Positions 1 through 11,511 of a stretch of 64,000 nt of DNA are shown here, one piece after another (within the stretch, counting starts at the first letter, position 1; each line of letters starts with the position of its first letter). The notes beneath the pieces are model-generated. The model worked only from the letters and a program-made list of their open reading frames with translations, was not told the DNA's origin and did no database searches. Source of the stretch: Acanthopleura granulata. Lineage: Eukaryota; Mollusca; Polyplacophora; Chitonida; Chitonidae. The translations under genes and the position numbers were made by a program. The DNA is taken from the NCBI GenBank assembly GCA_016165875.1, contig JABBOT010000080.1, forward strand, positions 2,077,205-2,141,204. The letters are read 5' to 3'.

Positions 1-29
1 AGACAAAAATATGAACCTTATTTCTTAAT

Positions 30-290
30 ATGTATTTATTTATGTCTTTGGTGTTTTCCTCAAGAATATTTCACTTATGCGACAGCAGCCAGCATTACAT
101 TGGGAGGAATCTGGGCAGAGCCCGGGGCAAACTCACCACCATCCGCAGGTTGCTGGCAGACCTTCCCACATACAGCCGGAGAGGAAGCCAGCATGAGGTG
201 GACTTGAACTCACAGCGACCACACTGGTGGGACGCTTCTGGGTCACTGCGCTGCATTAGCGCCCTAACCGACTGAGCCACAGAGGTCCCC
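30..290 (-). mobile_element. tRNA-derived SINE, near full length
   Basis: Minus-strand copy. On the plus strand it reads from a TTTATTT-rich tail, through the conserved core (TTTCACTTATGCGACAGC), to the tRNA-like head ending ACTGAGCCACAGAGG. It lies beyond the last NEK11-like exon visible in the window. Confidence 0.85.
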
Positions 291-749
291 CTCTTAATGT
301 AGGTCAGAATGTGGACTGGCATAGCAAAAGTACAAAATAATCTTAGTTTTGTTCTCGGAAGGTAAAAATGGCTTGAAAGTAGTCTTCCTAAAATTATGTA
401 GCCTGCAGTTAATGGCAATGGCTGTCAAAATTCCCGCCACTGACAGTAAATATGCATAAAATCAAATGGTACTTATGAGACATAAAACATGTGCGAGTCC
501 CAAAACAGATAATCTTTGGCTTAATTTTCTTCATTTCTTTTAGAATTACTCTAAGGCACCCTTAACCTGATAACATACATATTTTCATACCACTGTTTTT
601 CTCAGGATTCTCATAGCATTCTTTCTCCGATATGGTAGGATTTATCAATTATTTATCTAATTAGTATTTTTCAAAGACATTATTTTTGTCAACAAATACT
701 CCAGAAAATAAACCCAAGATGATGGATGAAAACAAGTGTTAATGCTTAC

Positions 750-3700
750 AGACATATGTTGTGCCACAAAGGCATTTTTGGTCAATTCTGTCATGGATGG
801 TCTGTCTGTCTGTTCTTTGGCAAGCATCCTGTAAACATCGCAAAGACAACATATAAAAGTTATCATATAAGACTAGATAACTACATGTCTGACAAAATAT
901 CGCTTGGTTTTTGGCTATGTATGTATATACATGATCAGGATCATTATGCTATAAAAGCAAGTAAAGATGGAAGTTAAAAATTCAACTGACTGTCCTGAAA
1001 ATTAAGAAAGCATAAGTTTATGACACAGGAGAGCCGTGTACCAAAATGTTCATGAAATCAGTGCAGCATGTTCAGATACCTTGTGTGGACAAAATCACAT
1101 CTGTGAACCTAAAGAGTGGAAACTTTGTACACATGGATGACATAAACGGCAAAGCATTGTAGGAACAGTTCAGTGGAAAAAATTGTGTCTACAGACAAAC
1201 ACAGTGATTTCTATCTCTGAACAAGATATGTGGCAAACAGCTAACCGCTATGAGAAAATAGGCAAGTGCAAGGTGACTGCAATTAACTCACATTTTGAAA
1301 ACCTTATCCAGCTCCCTGGGGTAGTTTGAGGGTAGATTGGGTAAATCCCCTTCTACTATCTTGTACATCACACCCATCAGACTTTGGCCATTGAAAGCAT
1401 GGTCCAGGGCACAGATTTCATACAAGATGCACCCTACAGACCTGTGGACAAAGATTGGTGAATACAACATGAACGTATGAAGTCAAGTACAAGTACATGT
1501 ACCTGTAGAATCATGTGACCAAACCTGGGGCAATACAATGTCTTACATATAAGACATATAAATGCATATGGGGCCTCCCTGGCTCAGTCGGTTAGCGCAC
1601 TATCACAGCACAATGACCCACCAATGTGGTCGCTGTGAGTTCAAGACCAGCTCATGTTGGCTTTCTCTTTGGCCGTACGTGGGAAGGTCTGCCAGCAACC
1701 TTCGGATGGTCGTGGGTTTCCTCCAGGCTCTGCCCAGTTTCCTCCCACCATAATGCTGGCTGCCGTTGTATAAGTGAAATATTCTTGAGCACGGAGTAAA
1801 ACACCAATCAAAGAAATAAATAAATATAAATGTATACAGTGTATATTTGTTGCAGTACAAACAAGCTAACCCAAAATGTCATCCATGACTAAGTAACTCA
1901 TTTTTCCTCATAATGAAAGACCTTCGACACATGTGAGTTCATCTGAAAACAAAGGAATTAGAGCCGATTGAAAAATTCACTCACCAGACATCTGATTTGG
2001 AGTTGTATCCTTCATGTTTTAAAACTTCTGGACTCATAAAGAAAGGCGTCCCCACAAATGTAGAAGCAAAGTCTGTGGTACCCATCAATATCCTTGAGAT
2101 ACCAAAATCTCCTATCTTCACTACGTTGTTCTTCAAAAATATATTTCTGTGAAATGAACACGCAAATTTATTAAAAAGACATTCAGGTTTGTTGTTAATT
2201 AAAAAATGCTTCTAAACCCACTTTAGTGTTGACAAAGTATGATGTGACATGTTAACTCAACAAAATCAAGCTGATCTATTTCATCTATAGTAATTTCATA
2301 CCCGAGACAAACAGTATTTAAATGTCTAGATTGTGGACATCTTGAATAAACTATACAAGAGACTGATCTAAATTTTCTGTTGAACAATTCCAATTGAACT
2401 TGCTGAAGATTTCCTCCATAAGCAGACTTATGCACTTTCGGAATATGCGATCACAATCAGTTTTCAATTGTGACTCCAAATGATGTCAAAGAATGAACAT
2501 ATATGTCATATATGTATAAAATGTGGGACAGAGAGGGAACAATTTTGGCTCTGATTGGTCACTGGGTTCTTCTTGGGTGACAGTTCATAAAACTGTGTAA
2601 GTGCAGGCTCTGATAACACACCCTGAGCCTCTGACTTCAAGTCCCTATGTCGGACCTGCCTACAGAACACATACTGGAAACACAAGCTGACCCCTTGACT
2701 GACCCAGTCTTCAAGTCCCTGTGTAGGACCTGCCTACTGTGCATGTACTGGTACCACACACTGAGCCCCTAACTGACCTAGTCTTCAAGTCCCTGTGTAG
2801 GACCTACCTACGGTGCAAATACTGCTAACAACACGCTGACCTCCTGACTTATGTAGTCATTGTCCCTGTGTAGGACCTGCCTACTGTGCATGTACTGGTA
2901 CCACACACTGAGCCCCTAACTGACCTAGTCTTCAAGTCCCTGTGTGGGACCTGCCTTCTGTGCATGTACTGGTACCACACACTGAGCCCCTAACTGACCT
3001 AGTCTTCAAGTCCCTGTGTGGGACCTGCCTTCTGTGCATGTACTGGTACCACACACTGAGCCCCTAACTGACCTAGTCTTCAAGTCCCTGTGTAAGGCCT
3101 GCCTACTGTGCAGGTACTGGTACCACACACTGAGCCCCTAACTGACCTAGTCTTCAAGTCCCTGTGTGGGACCTGCCTTCTGTGCATGTACTGGTACCAC
3201 ACACTGAGCCCCTAACTGACCTAGTCTTCAAGTCCCTGTGTAAGGCCTGCCTACTGTACATGTACTGGTAACACACGCTGATCCCCTGACTTACATAGTC
3301 TTCAAGTCCCTGTGTGGGACCTGCCTACTGTGCATGTACTGGTACACACACACTGAGGCCCTGACTGACCTAGTCTTCAAATCCCTGTGTAAGGCCTGCC
3401 TACTGTGCATGTACTGGTAACACACGCTGATCCCCTGACTTACATAGTCTTCACGTCCCTGTGTAGGACCTGCCTACTGTGCATGTACTGGTAACACACG
3501 CTGATCCCCTGACTTACATAGTCTTCAAGTCCCTGTGTGGGACCTGCCTTCTGTGCATGTACTGGTACACACACACTGAGGCCCTGACTGACCTAGTCTT
3601 CAAATCCCTGTGTAAGGCCTGCCTACTGTGCATGTACTGGTAACACACGCTGATCCCCTGACTTACATAGTCTTCAAGTCCCTGTGTGGGACCTGCCTTC

Positions 3701-6327
3701 TGTGCATGTACTGGTACACACACACTGAGGCCCTGACTGACCTAGTCTTCAAATCCCTGTGTAAGGCCTGCCTACTGTGCATGTACTGGTAACACACGCT
3801 GATCCCCTGACTTACATAGTCTTCAAGTCCCTGTGTAGGACCTGCCTTCTGTGCATGTACTGGTACACACACACTGAGGCCCTAACTGACCTAGTCTTCA
3901 AATCCCTGTGTAAGGCCTGCCTACTGTGCATGTACTTGTAGCACATGCTGACCTCCTGACTCATGTAGTCTTCAAGTCCCTGTGCAGTATCTGCCCACTG
4001 TGCATGTGCTGGTAAGACAGGCTGACACCCTGATTTACGTAATCTTTAAGACCCTGTGTAGGACACACCTACTGTACCTGTGCTGGTAACACAGGCTGAC
4101 ACCCTGATTTACGTAATCTTTAAGACCCTGTGTAGGACACACCTACTGTACATGTGCTGGTAACACAGGCTGACCCCCCTGACTCACCTAGTCTTCAAGT
4201 CCCTGTGTAGGACACGCCTACTGTGCATGTGCTGGTAACACAGGCTGACCCCCCTGACTCACCCCCCTGACTCACCTAGTCTTCAAGACCCTGTGTAGGA
4301 CACACCTGCTGTGCATGTGCTGGTAACACAGGCTGACCCTCCAGACTCACCTAGTCTTCAAAACCCTGTGTAGGACACACCTGCTGTGCATGTGCTGGTA
4401 ACACAGACTGACCCCCCTGACTCACCCAGTCTTCAAGACCCTGTGTAAGACACGTCTGCTGTGCATGTGCTGGTAACACAGGCTGACTCCCCTGACTCAC
4501 CCAGTCTTCAAGTCCCTGTGTAGGACACGCCTACTATGCATGTGCTGGTAACACAGGCTGACTCCCCTGACTCACCCAGTCTTCAAGTCCCTGTGTAGGA
4601 CACGCCTACTATGCATGTGCTGGTAACACAGGCTGACCCCCCTGACTCACCTAGTCTTCAAGACCCTGTGTAGGACACACCTACTGTGCATGTGCTGGTA
4701 ACACAGGCTGACCCCCTGACTCACCTAGTCTTCAAGTCCCTGTGTAGGACACGCCTACTGTGCATGTACTGAACTGCCAACACAAGCTGCACAAACCAAT
4801 TCATTACTGTCGTCTCATCAAATTTCTTCTTCTTTTTCTTGAATTCTTGAATTTTCATATCCAAATCACCACCCTTAAAAACAATAGAACACAAATATAG
4901 AAGTATATTCTGAATGCCCTTTAGACTACTTGTTGTTACTTTGTTCTGGTTTTGGACATTGTTGATCATGGTAAATTTGTTCAACAAATTGAGTGACATT
5001 TAGAAAAAATGTAGAACATGGCTGCCACTGCATGTTAATATTCAGTATGGCCTAAAGATCAGAAGGGCATACTCACTTCACAATACTCAGTAATAATACA
5101 GAAGAATTCTCCATCCACAAACTGGTCATGAAATTTGACGATACCCGGATGGTCTAGTTTGGACAGCAGTTTGGCCTCATGCATGGCATCCACAGTTTCA
5201 TCCAACTGCAGGTCACCTATTGGGATTTCCTTCAAGCATTTTCTGCAACACAAAATCTACAGTTATGATCGAATGTATGCCCTACGAGTACATACCACAG
5301 GGGAAGCCAGTAGAAAATTAATGCTACTTAAAGGTGAACTCTCTGTGTTCTATTTACCACTTTACTTACTTGAACGACATATCTGAGATATAAAAATGAT
5401 GATGCAAACAAAACAAAAAAAAAACCTTGTGTGTATTTTTCTGGTGGAAAATAAAAATATATTTAACATCAAAAACTCCGTACAGGGCTTGTCTGCCTTT
5501 GAATGGTGCCAGTGTGTCAAACAGGCATGACATAATTGTGGCATTTCTTGTTTTGATCAAAACAGGTGATTTCAAAATGGCTAGGGTTTAATTTAGACTT
5601 CTTATTCGGTATACAATGGTCACGTCGCATATTTGTGCCGTGGGGGGGGGGGGGGGGCTGGGTCGATGGGAATACATGAAAATTAATCCCATCATAATTC
5701 AGTGTGCACAGTTGACTGCTACACAAAACTGCATACTGCCCATATGATGTCATACATTAGGGGACATCAAGGGCAAATAAGCATGTAGAGAATATCAAGC
5801 TACACACAACTCTATCTGCCTTGTGAAAGAAATACTTTTCCAAACATCTAGCAAGTTTTATTCTATAAATCACTTCCACTCCATGTTTCTGATATCTCTA
5901 GGATATAGTGCCAATTTTGTGCTGAAAAATTGATCAACCGGGAGAAGTCACCTTTAGGATTCAGTGCCTTCAGCCCTTTCAACATGGGAGCAATACCATG
6001 TTCTTGAAACAAACAGGGCTGTTAACTTGTTGGTCACAGTCTTTCACATTTCCGCCCAACCAGAGGGTCCAGGGCATACTGATTCAATGCTTGTTTTAGC
6101 CAGACTACACAAAATGATAATTCATTTCATATTTCATCTACCTGTGGGATCAGCTGATCTTATACATTATACAGTTATACTTACAGTTCTCCTTTACATC
6201 TTCTGTCTTTGCAAAGAAAGGCTGTCCCGAAGTTCCCCGTCCCTAATTTTTTCATTACTTCATAGCGATTGGCGAGCACCCTGGGCTGGTCTGTTTCCCT
6301 GTCTTTGGATGGACGGCTGGGAGGCAT
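750..6327 (-). CDS. NEK11: NEK11-like serine/threonine kinase, N-terminal kinase domain (partial gene)
   Basis: NIMA-related kinase, expected to phosphorylate Ser/Thr substrates; vertebrate NEK11 acts in the DNA-damage G2/M checkpoint. Six coding exons join in frame to 283 codons: 6327-6185, 5242-5077, 4873-4725, 2146-1985, 1441-1292 and 828-750, all with GT-AG introns. Residues seen: glycine loop GTGNFG (29-34), likely ATP lysine in KCLKEI (K52), EYCEGGDLD hinge, HRDLKT (147-152), DFG (166-168), GTPFFMSPE activation segment, WSVGCILYE. The phrases LLSKLDHP, IVKFH, CIITEYCE and NNVVKIGDFG favour NEK11 over other NEKs. The start ATG follows an in-frame TAA 12 nt upstream. The remaining exons (rest of C-lobe and tail) should lie left of the window; I see none in 1-749. 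Assigning it to NEK11 rather than another NEK rests on my recall of the family. Confidence 0.87.
1570..1830 (+). mobile_element. tRNA-derived SINE
   Basis: Plus-strand copy with A box (TGGCTCAGTCGGTTAGCGC), B box (GAGTTCAAGACC), core and AAATAAAT tail. It lies antisense inside NEK11-like intron 4. A 63-codon open frame here is SINE sequence, not a gene. Confidence 0.88.
2600..4790 (-). repeat. 74-75 bp tandem array derived from NEK11-like exon 3 and its splice donor
   Basis: About 29 units including the true exon end. Counted on the plus strand by the landmark CTTCAAGTCCCTGTGT, spacing is 73-75 bp, with occasional insertions. Each unit, read on the minus strand, corresponds to roughly the last 62 nt of exon 3 (CAGTACATGCACAG ... 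CACAGGGACTTGAAGACTAG) plus about 13 nt of intron including the donor. Many units still encode YMHSR..LHRDLKT. Units near the exon (4000-4720) keep GTGAGT; many distal ones have GTAAGT or weak GTCAGT. Two neighbouring units form an exact 149-bp higher-order duplication (3514-3723 and 3663-3872 translate identically). The far end (2600-2700) is degenerate. Confidence 0.93.
4725..4873 (-). CDS. NEK11: NEK11-like exon 3, catalytic loop (HRD)
   Basis: Encodes GGDLDMKIQEF, a lysine run (KKKKKK), and the catalytic loop VLHRDLKT, ending ACTAG|GTGAGT (phase 2; Arg153 is split across the intron). About 62 nt at its 3' end are homologous to the unit of the tandem array that follows immediately in the intron. 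Missing the donor would read AGG TGA and stop translation right after the catalytic loop, so precise donor choice matters for kinase function. Confidence 0.88.
5642..5657 (+). repeat. G16 homopolymer
   Basis: A run of 16 G in NEK11-like intron 1. It is a possible G-quadruplex and also a likely site of assembly or sequencing error. Confidence 0.9.
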
Positions 6328-8150
6328 TCTGATATCTTACACGTAGTTACTGCTTATTCTCAGTTAAACCGTACAACTTCTGTCAGACTGTACCCTTCTC
6401 CTTTGCATACATCTGCAGGTGTCTTGATCACACATATATATCCAACAAGTCCAATGTTACAAGGTGCTTTTCTACTTGATCACTTTCATTAATTCTGAAG
6501 CATTGGAAGACAAATATGTATGCTATCAGCATTAAGTTCGGAAATAAGCAACAGAAGACAATGTCCTGCATCCAATGATATTTTGAAATGGGCCAACTGC
6601 TTGGTAAAGGGCAAGACTGCCATGTAAATAACATTGTAACTTTTTCAATAATGTGGAGGGCTGGAAAATTTGTCAATCATATGTGCAACCACATAAAAAT
6701 TCTCTGCAGTCTTGGACATAATGGAAAGTAACAATTAAATTTTTATAATAATTTGTTACCATATTTTTGGGCACAACTGGGGACACTTTCCACACCAAGC
6801 ATTTAACCATTGGAACACTCATACATGATAATACAAACAAGAGTAAATTCAAGAGTAAAATTACTACAATCGATGATCATATAGCCTCTGCAATTGAATG
6901 ACTATATTAAAGTTACTATCAAGACTAATCTCTGGCATTATTCTCACTGTTACCCTTGGTTGATCATAAATTTGAATAGCTGGGCAGCTTCTAAATATGG
7001 TTAACAAAATAGCAAGGGTTTATTCATAGACCTTTATTAGATTTCGTCTCTTTAGTGTATAAAATCTAATTCCCTACGCTACTCTAGAGAAAGTGTGTCA
7101 TCAATATTGCCATTATGCTGGTGTGAGACAGCACAATTTCTCAACTTTGAAACATTCGAACTTTGGCTCATAATCAGAATAAAATTGCGTATCAATCCAT
7201 TCACCTCATTTAATTTCCAACAATGTTCTAAATGTGAACAATTGATTTTAATGTGATGGTCAACACTCCGGATTTGACTACTTTATTTTGACTCACAAAA
7301 GAAAACATCACATTCAATGATGTAATGCATACGAAAATGAGGAACTCATGACATAAGCAACCACAGTCAGGTGCACAACTCTGGATGACCAAAACTAAAA
7401 AGAATTGCAAATCTGGCAAATATATGAAGAACTACACTAACCAAAAGTTTAGTTGCATTCGAAGTGACTCCAAGACAAGTGAGATATTCTCCGAGAATAT
7501 GACTGTTTCAAAATGTCAGACGTAAATTTGTCAGGACACGTGACAGACATCCAGGGTTTTACAAAGCTGGAGTAAGGCTGCGATTGTGTGTAAGCCTGTC
7601 GGACGTGTCGCAGGAAAAACTGACCATCTAACAAAGCTGGAGTAGCTGAGACTTGATGTAAAGTTTGGTGCAAATTTACACCTACCCTTGAGCAGACGTA
7701 AATTCCGTAGGTATACTAAATATGGCGGCACTTGTGGTGTTTCGTAGACACATTTTAAGCATTGCAACAACTTTAATAAGATGCTACCAGAATCTAACAA
7801 CAGAACCAAATAAAAGAAATGATTTGTCCGCTTAAATCTTTGTGTATTTGTCAAACATGACAAGATAAGGAACTGGTATTCATACTTATGCAAACACGAT
7901 CTTCCCGGCGTTGTTGTTGTACGGCGCCATATTTTTAGCGTCGTCCGTTTCCTCGCGACCGAGCGATGCAATGATGAAAAGTAGAAACAATCTTGAAGCA
8001 TGGGTTCTCTCAAACTTAATCGAACAGGTTGTTATCGTAGAGGATTCTCAGACAAGACTATCTCAAAAACAGGTCCCATCTTCCACCTTTAGCACCTCTA
8101 ATTCTTGACGGGAGTCAGTTTCGAGTTGTGACTTGAGGCATAGCGTATTC
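6328..8150. other. Intergenic region between the divergent NEK11-like and KDM8 genes
   Basis: No gene that I recognise. Several open frames exist (the longest 160 codons, minus 7531-8013) but none resembles a known family. Two ATGGCG elements with A/T-rich 5' flanks face opposite ways at 7718-7732 (plus) and 7926-7936 (minus), which suggests promoter or first-exon sequence. The region should hold the 5' UTRs and promoters of both neighbours. Confidence 0.5.
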
Positions 8151-8153
8151 TTG

Positions 8154-8206
8154 TGCGCATGTGCGCACTGCTGGCAGCTCACTTCCGTGTTGTGGTCGTG
8201 CACGTG
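8154..8206 (+). promoter_or_regulatory. Probable KDM8 promoter: NRF1-like, ETS and E-box sites
   Basis: Within 53 bp there is a near-palindromic TGCGCATGTGCGCA (8154-8167, NRF1-like but with one spacer pair too many), ACTTCCG (8181-8187, an ETS site on the minus strand) and CACGTG (8201-8206, E-box). There is no TATA box. This set is typical of TATA-less housekeeping promoters and ends about 60 bp before the KDM8 start codon. The assignment is from motif reading only. Confidence 0.5.
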
Positions 8207-8267
8207 TTTCGTGTATCAACAGAACGGGTCTGTCTAGCACAACAGCGTAACAGTGATTTTGTGAAGC

Positions 8268-9704
8268 GTGCTGATGGAAGTTCTTCCACCGAACATCAAT
8301 GCACTTATACCAAAAGACAAAGGCGTGTTTCTAGAGGAAATCAGAGATCACCGAGTACTTGGAAACTTCGTTCTTCAGTTGATCAACCGACTTCTTGACA
8401 GTTTCTACAGCGGGAGTCTTGCTAAATGCCGAGAGCTTTCTAGGATTTTGCTCGACATAATCTGGGAGAAACTGAACACAGGGCACTGGAAAGATGTAGA
8501 CATATCGTGGCGGTTATCATATTCGTTGGTGTCGTGCGTCAAGGCCCTAGCGGAAAGTTGTGTGGCTTCAGGCAGCCAGTCAGAAACTGAGCACCCAGTA
8601 ACGCCGCAAATGGTTTTGAAAACATGTGATATGGGATTGCTCATGGGCGCTCCAATTCTAGATAACATTTTGGCAAAGCTAGCCAGAAATGTTCAGGATG
8701 AAGTTTGCATAGAAGACGAATGTGTCAGTGAGCACAAGCTTGGGGAAAGGATTCGATATGTAAATGTAACCGGAGATGCTCTGGACGTTTCCATGGAAAC
8801 GACAAGAGTTCATTCAGACGACCCAGCAGAAAAAACTGTACCAGAAGCAGGTTCAAAATGTGGTACTCCTCCAGTTGCTGGTATGGGTGTAGCTGGGAAT
8901 TCTCCAAAGTCAAGAAATATGAAAAGATCGTCAGATTCGGAGAATGGTTCCTGTCCTAAGATGGCGAAATGCCGTCAGATTGAATCTCTGTCTTGCCCAT
9001 CCTTACAAACTTTCAGGTCAGTGTATATGGAAAGGAAATGGCCCGTAGTTATTGAGGACTGCACTGGACATTGGCCGGCATTGTCAGATCGCAAGTGGAG
9101 TGTGTCGTACATAAAGAAAATTGCCGGATACCGAACAGTACCCATTGAACTGGGTCCCAAATACACCGAAGACTCATGGACACAGAAACTAATGACCATA
9201 AGAGAATTTATTGACATTTACATTGAACAAAGGAAAGGGTCTCAGGGAGTCGGATACTTGGCTCAGCATCAGCTGTTTGAACAGATACCAGAGCTCCGCA
9301 ATGACATCATTATACCGACATATTGCTGTATTTCTGACAGGGAAGATGATTTGAATGTCGAGGACGTAGACATCAATGCATGGTTTGGTCCATGTGGAAC
9401 TATCTCGCCTTTGCACTTTGACCCCAAGCACAATCTTCTTGTTCAGGTCATGGGAGAAAAGTATATCCAGCTATATGTTGAAGGCCAAACTAAATACCTC
9501 TATCCGCATTCAGGTCAGTTGCTAAGCAACACAAGCCAAGTAGATGTGGAAAATCCAGATCTGGAAAAATTTCCCGAGTTTTCTAAGGCCAAGTTTTCAG
9601 AATGTGTGTTAAAACCTGGCCAGATGTTGTACATTCCTCCAAAATGCTGGCACTACCTCCGTTCGTTGGATGTAAGTTTCTCAGTGAGTTTTTGGTGGAG
9701 TTGA
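8268..9704 (+). CDS. KDM8: KDM8/JMJD5 JmjC-domain 2-oxoglutarate oxygenase, intronless
   Basis: Single open frame of 478 aa. JMJD5 is an Fe(II)/2-oxoglutarate oxygenase, best supported as an arginyl C3-hydroxylase and first described as an H3K36me2 demethylase. The N-terminal helical part (about 25-135) keeps family phrases such as WEKLNTG, KDVD and CDMGLLMGA. A low-complexity linker (about 150-240) is longer than in the roughly 416-aa human protein. The JmjC part has RTVPIELG, VGYLAQHQLF, INAWFGP, the iron ligands H383-x-D385 and H462, and probable 2OG lysine K398 in VMGEKYIQLY. It ends FSVSFWWS, the family's characteristic C-terminus. The first Met is at 8268, with another two codons later (8274); either could be used. 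Unlike the human gene it has no introns, so it may be an old retrocopy or reflect intron loss; the intact active site argues it is functional. Confidence 0.95.
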   Translation: MLMEVLPPNINALIPKDKGVFLEEIRDHRVLGNFVLQLINRLLDSFYSGSLAKCRELSRILLDIIWEKLNTGHWKDVDISWRLSYSLVSCVKALAESCVASGSQSETEHPVTPQMVLKTCDMGLLMGAPILDNILAKLARNVQDEVCIEDECVSEHKLGERIRYVNVTGDALDVSMETTRVHSDDPAEKTVPEAGSKCGTPPVAGMGVAGNSPKSRNMKRSSDSENGSCPKMAKCRQIESLSCPSLQTFRSVYMERKWPVVIEDCTGHWPALSDRKWSVSYIKKIAGYRTVPIELGPKYTEDSWTQKLMTIREFIDIYIEQRKGSQGVGYLAQHQLFEQIPELRNDIIIPTYCCISDREDDLNVEDVDINAWFGPCGTISPLHFDPKHNLLVQVMGEKYIQLYVEGQTKYLYPHSGQLLSNTSQVDVENPDLEKFPEFSKAKFSECVLKPGQMLYIPPKCWHYLRSLDVSFSVSFWWS

Positions 9705-9961
9705 AATATGTGAGGTGTTGGCAGAGTTAGTCTGATAGAAGCTGATCGACATCAGATATTGGTAGAGTGAGTTACGTGAGGCCTGAGGTAAAACACGTGG
9801 TATCTTAAACTGGTCTGTAGCTCTGATACAGATCCAACTCTATTCTTTTTAGTAAACTTGCATTGTCACATTTAATAGCCCCTGTTTAGTAACAATACGC
9901 TTTTGTTTACATGTTGTACATAAAACAAAGAAAAAATGTATTTGTTTGATTCATGTTGTAC

Positions 9962-9967
9962 AATAAA
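9962..9967 (+). terminator. Poly(A) signal AATAAA of KDM8
   Basis: AATAAA lies 258 bp after the KDM8 stop codon and is followed about 25 bp later by a GT-rich stretch (GTGTGTGTAC), the usual arrangement for cleavage and polyadenylation. Confidence 0.75.
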
Positions 9968-9984
9968 GTTCAAATTCTTGGTAC

Positions 9985-11500
9985 TGTATTAGTGTGTGTA
10001 CTTTTGTCATTTTATCTGAGTGTATATGGCGGGAATGTTAAGCCTTACACGATACACGTGTAGATGAAAGAAAACAAAACAAAAAAAACACCAAGTTATG
10101 TGGTCAGTTTTAACTTATTGTACCTGATGTATACATGTTTTTCCCATGTAATGCACGTACATGTAGAAGTGGGATTATATACAGGCCAATGTTTCCTATC
10201 CCACAAAGCCCGTTTGGGATCAGCTACGTAAATAGTTGAAATTTTATACAAACGCTTATTTTTGGATCTTTGAAGTTTAAAGTGGGAACAGATACACAAC
10301 AGATTGTAATAGGACAAACAGGTCATCATTTCAACAGAACTTCCTGGGTAGCAAACTATACTGGTGTATGAATTTGATTTTTGAAAACAGGTTGTGTGTT
10401 ACGTGTCAGTCCAGAGATAGCTGCATGAAAAAGGGAGGTAAATAGGCCTGTCTCTTGTATGCACCACGTAAGCCGATGTGCCGTTAACGGATCGATCATT
10501 TCTGACTATTGTAATGAATGCCCGTCCTTGAGAAAATGGATTTCAGTCAAAGGTATTTCAATTCCGAATTCGATTTTAAACAGACTGGTAATTCCAATGG
10601 AACATTCAATTACAGAGCTGACAATGGCATATCGGGGTGGATGACAGCTTCGAATGGTACAGCTCTAATAGCTGGCCCGTGAATAGCGCCATTTATTTCA
10701 GGACGAGGTTATAGACAACTACATTTTGCATGGCGTTTACATACCAAATACACTATGTGTACTCGTAGTGTATATATGCCAATGATCGTGAGCTTCCCCA
10801 GGGTTCTGTCCGAGTTGCTCCCGCCATAATGCTGACCTCTATGGTATTAGCGAAATATTCCTCAGGATGGCGTACAACACCAATCAAATATATAAAAATA
10901 TGTAAACGCCATGCATGTACTTGGCTAGGACCAGGTGAGTTCTATATATTCACTGAGGATATTAGACATGTCTCTGATTTTGCCAGCTAAACTAATTAAA
11001 GTACTTCTGGTGTTACATTATATAATACTCGAGAAATAAGGTAAGTTTAGGCTGGAGATACGAAAACGTTGCATATATCGGAAATGTAGAGATGTGTGGC
11101 ATCAGCTGGAATCATCTGAAAAATGAAAGACAAGTAAACAATACGATGCCAATATGTATTTAACTTGGAGAATTTTTCCGTTACTGTTGCGGTCTTATTT
11201 GTTTGTAAATTTACCTATTGTTTAAACATGGCCGACCCGAGTAAATTCACACGCCTGTACACCAGATCGGGTTTATGTGTGTGCATGCCCATGCTATTAT
11301 ATCGCTTAGTATAAGACTATTGTACACCCAGCCTCATATGGCGGCACAATGTATCTGCAGTTATATATGTTGGTCGATATATTCGTGAGAGAGGGCCTTA
11401 ATTCATTCATCTCGCTAACACATGTGGCCGTGCTAGAGTTTCGTTGTTAACTGTAAAAGTCATTCGTTGCAAAAGTCAAATTTGATGAACAAAAGAAAAA
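9985..11500. other. Intergenic region between KDM8 and tRNA-Tyr
   Basis: No coding exon recognised. It contains an A-rich stretch at about 10068-10092 and a decayed 5'-truncated SINE at 10789-10906. Open frames are short and unlike known proteins. Confidence 0.5.
10789..10906 (+). mobile_element. 5'-truncated SINE, diverged
   Basis: Keeps CTCCCGCCATAATGCTG, GCGAAATATTCCTCAGGATG and the tail ACACCAATCAAATATATA; the tRNA-like head is missing. Confidence 0.75.
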
Positions 11501-11502
11501 AA
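11494..11502 (-). terminator. Pol III terminator for tRNA-Tyr
   Basis: A T-run on the minus strand (A-run on the plus strand) begins about 11 nt after the tRNA 3' end, as expected for RNA polymerase III termination. Confidence 0.8.
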
Positions 11503-11511
11503 TGCTACCTG

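Noticed and set aside
3514..3872. Two identical 69-residue frames containing HRDLKT, as possible extra kinase exons
   Set aside because: They are units of the tandem array. They lack a pyrimidine tract and acceptor, and joining them would break the kinase fold.
7531..8013. 160-codon minus-strand frame
   Set aside because: No recognisable domain, high Leu/Ser/Arg low-information content, and it overlaps promoter-like sequence. Kept only as a note.
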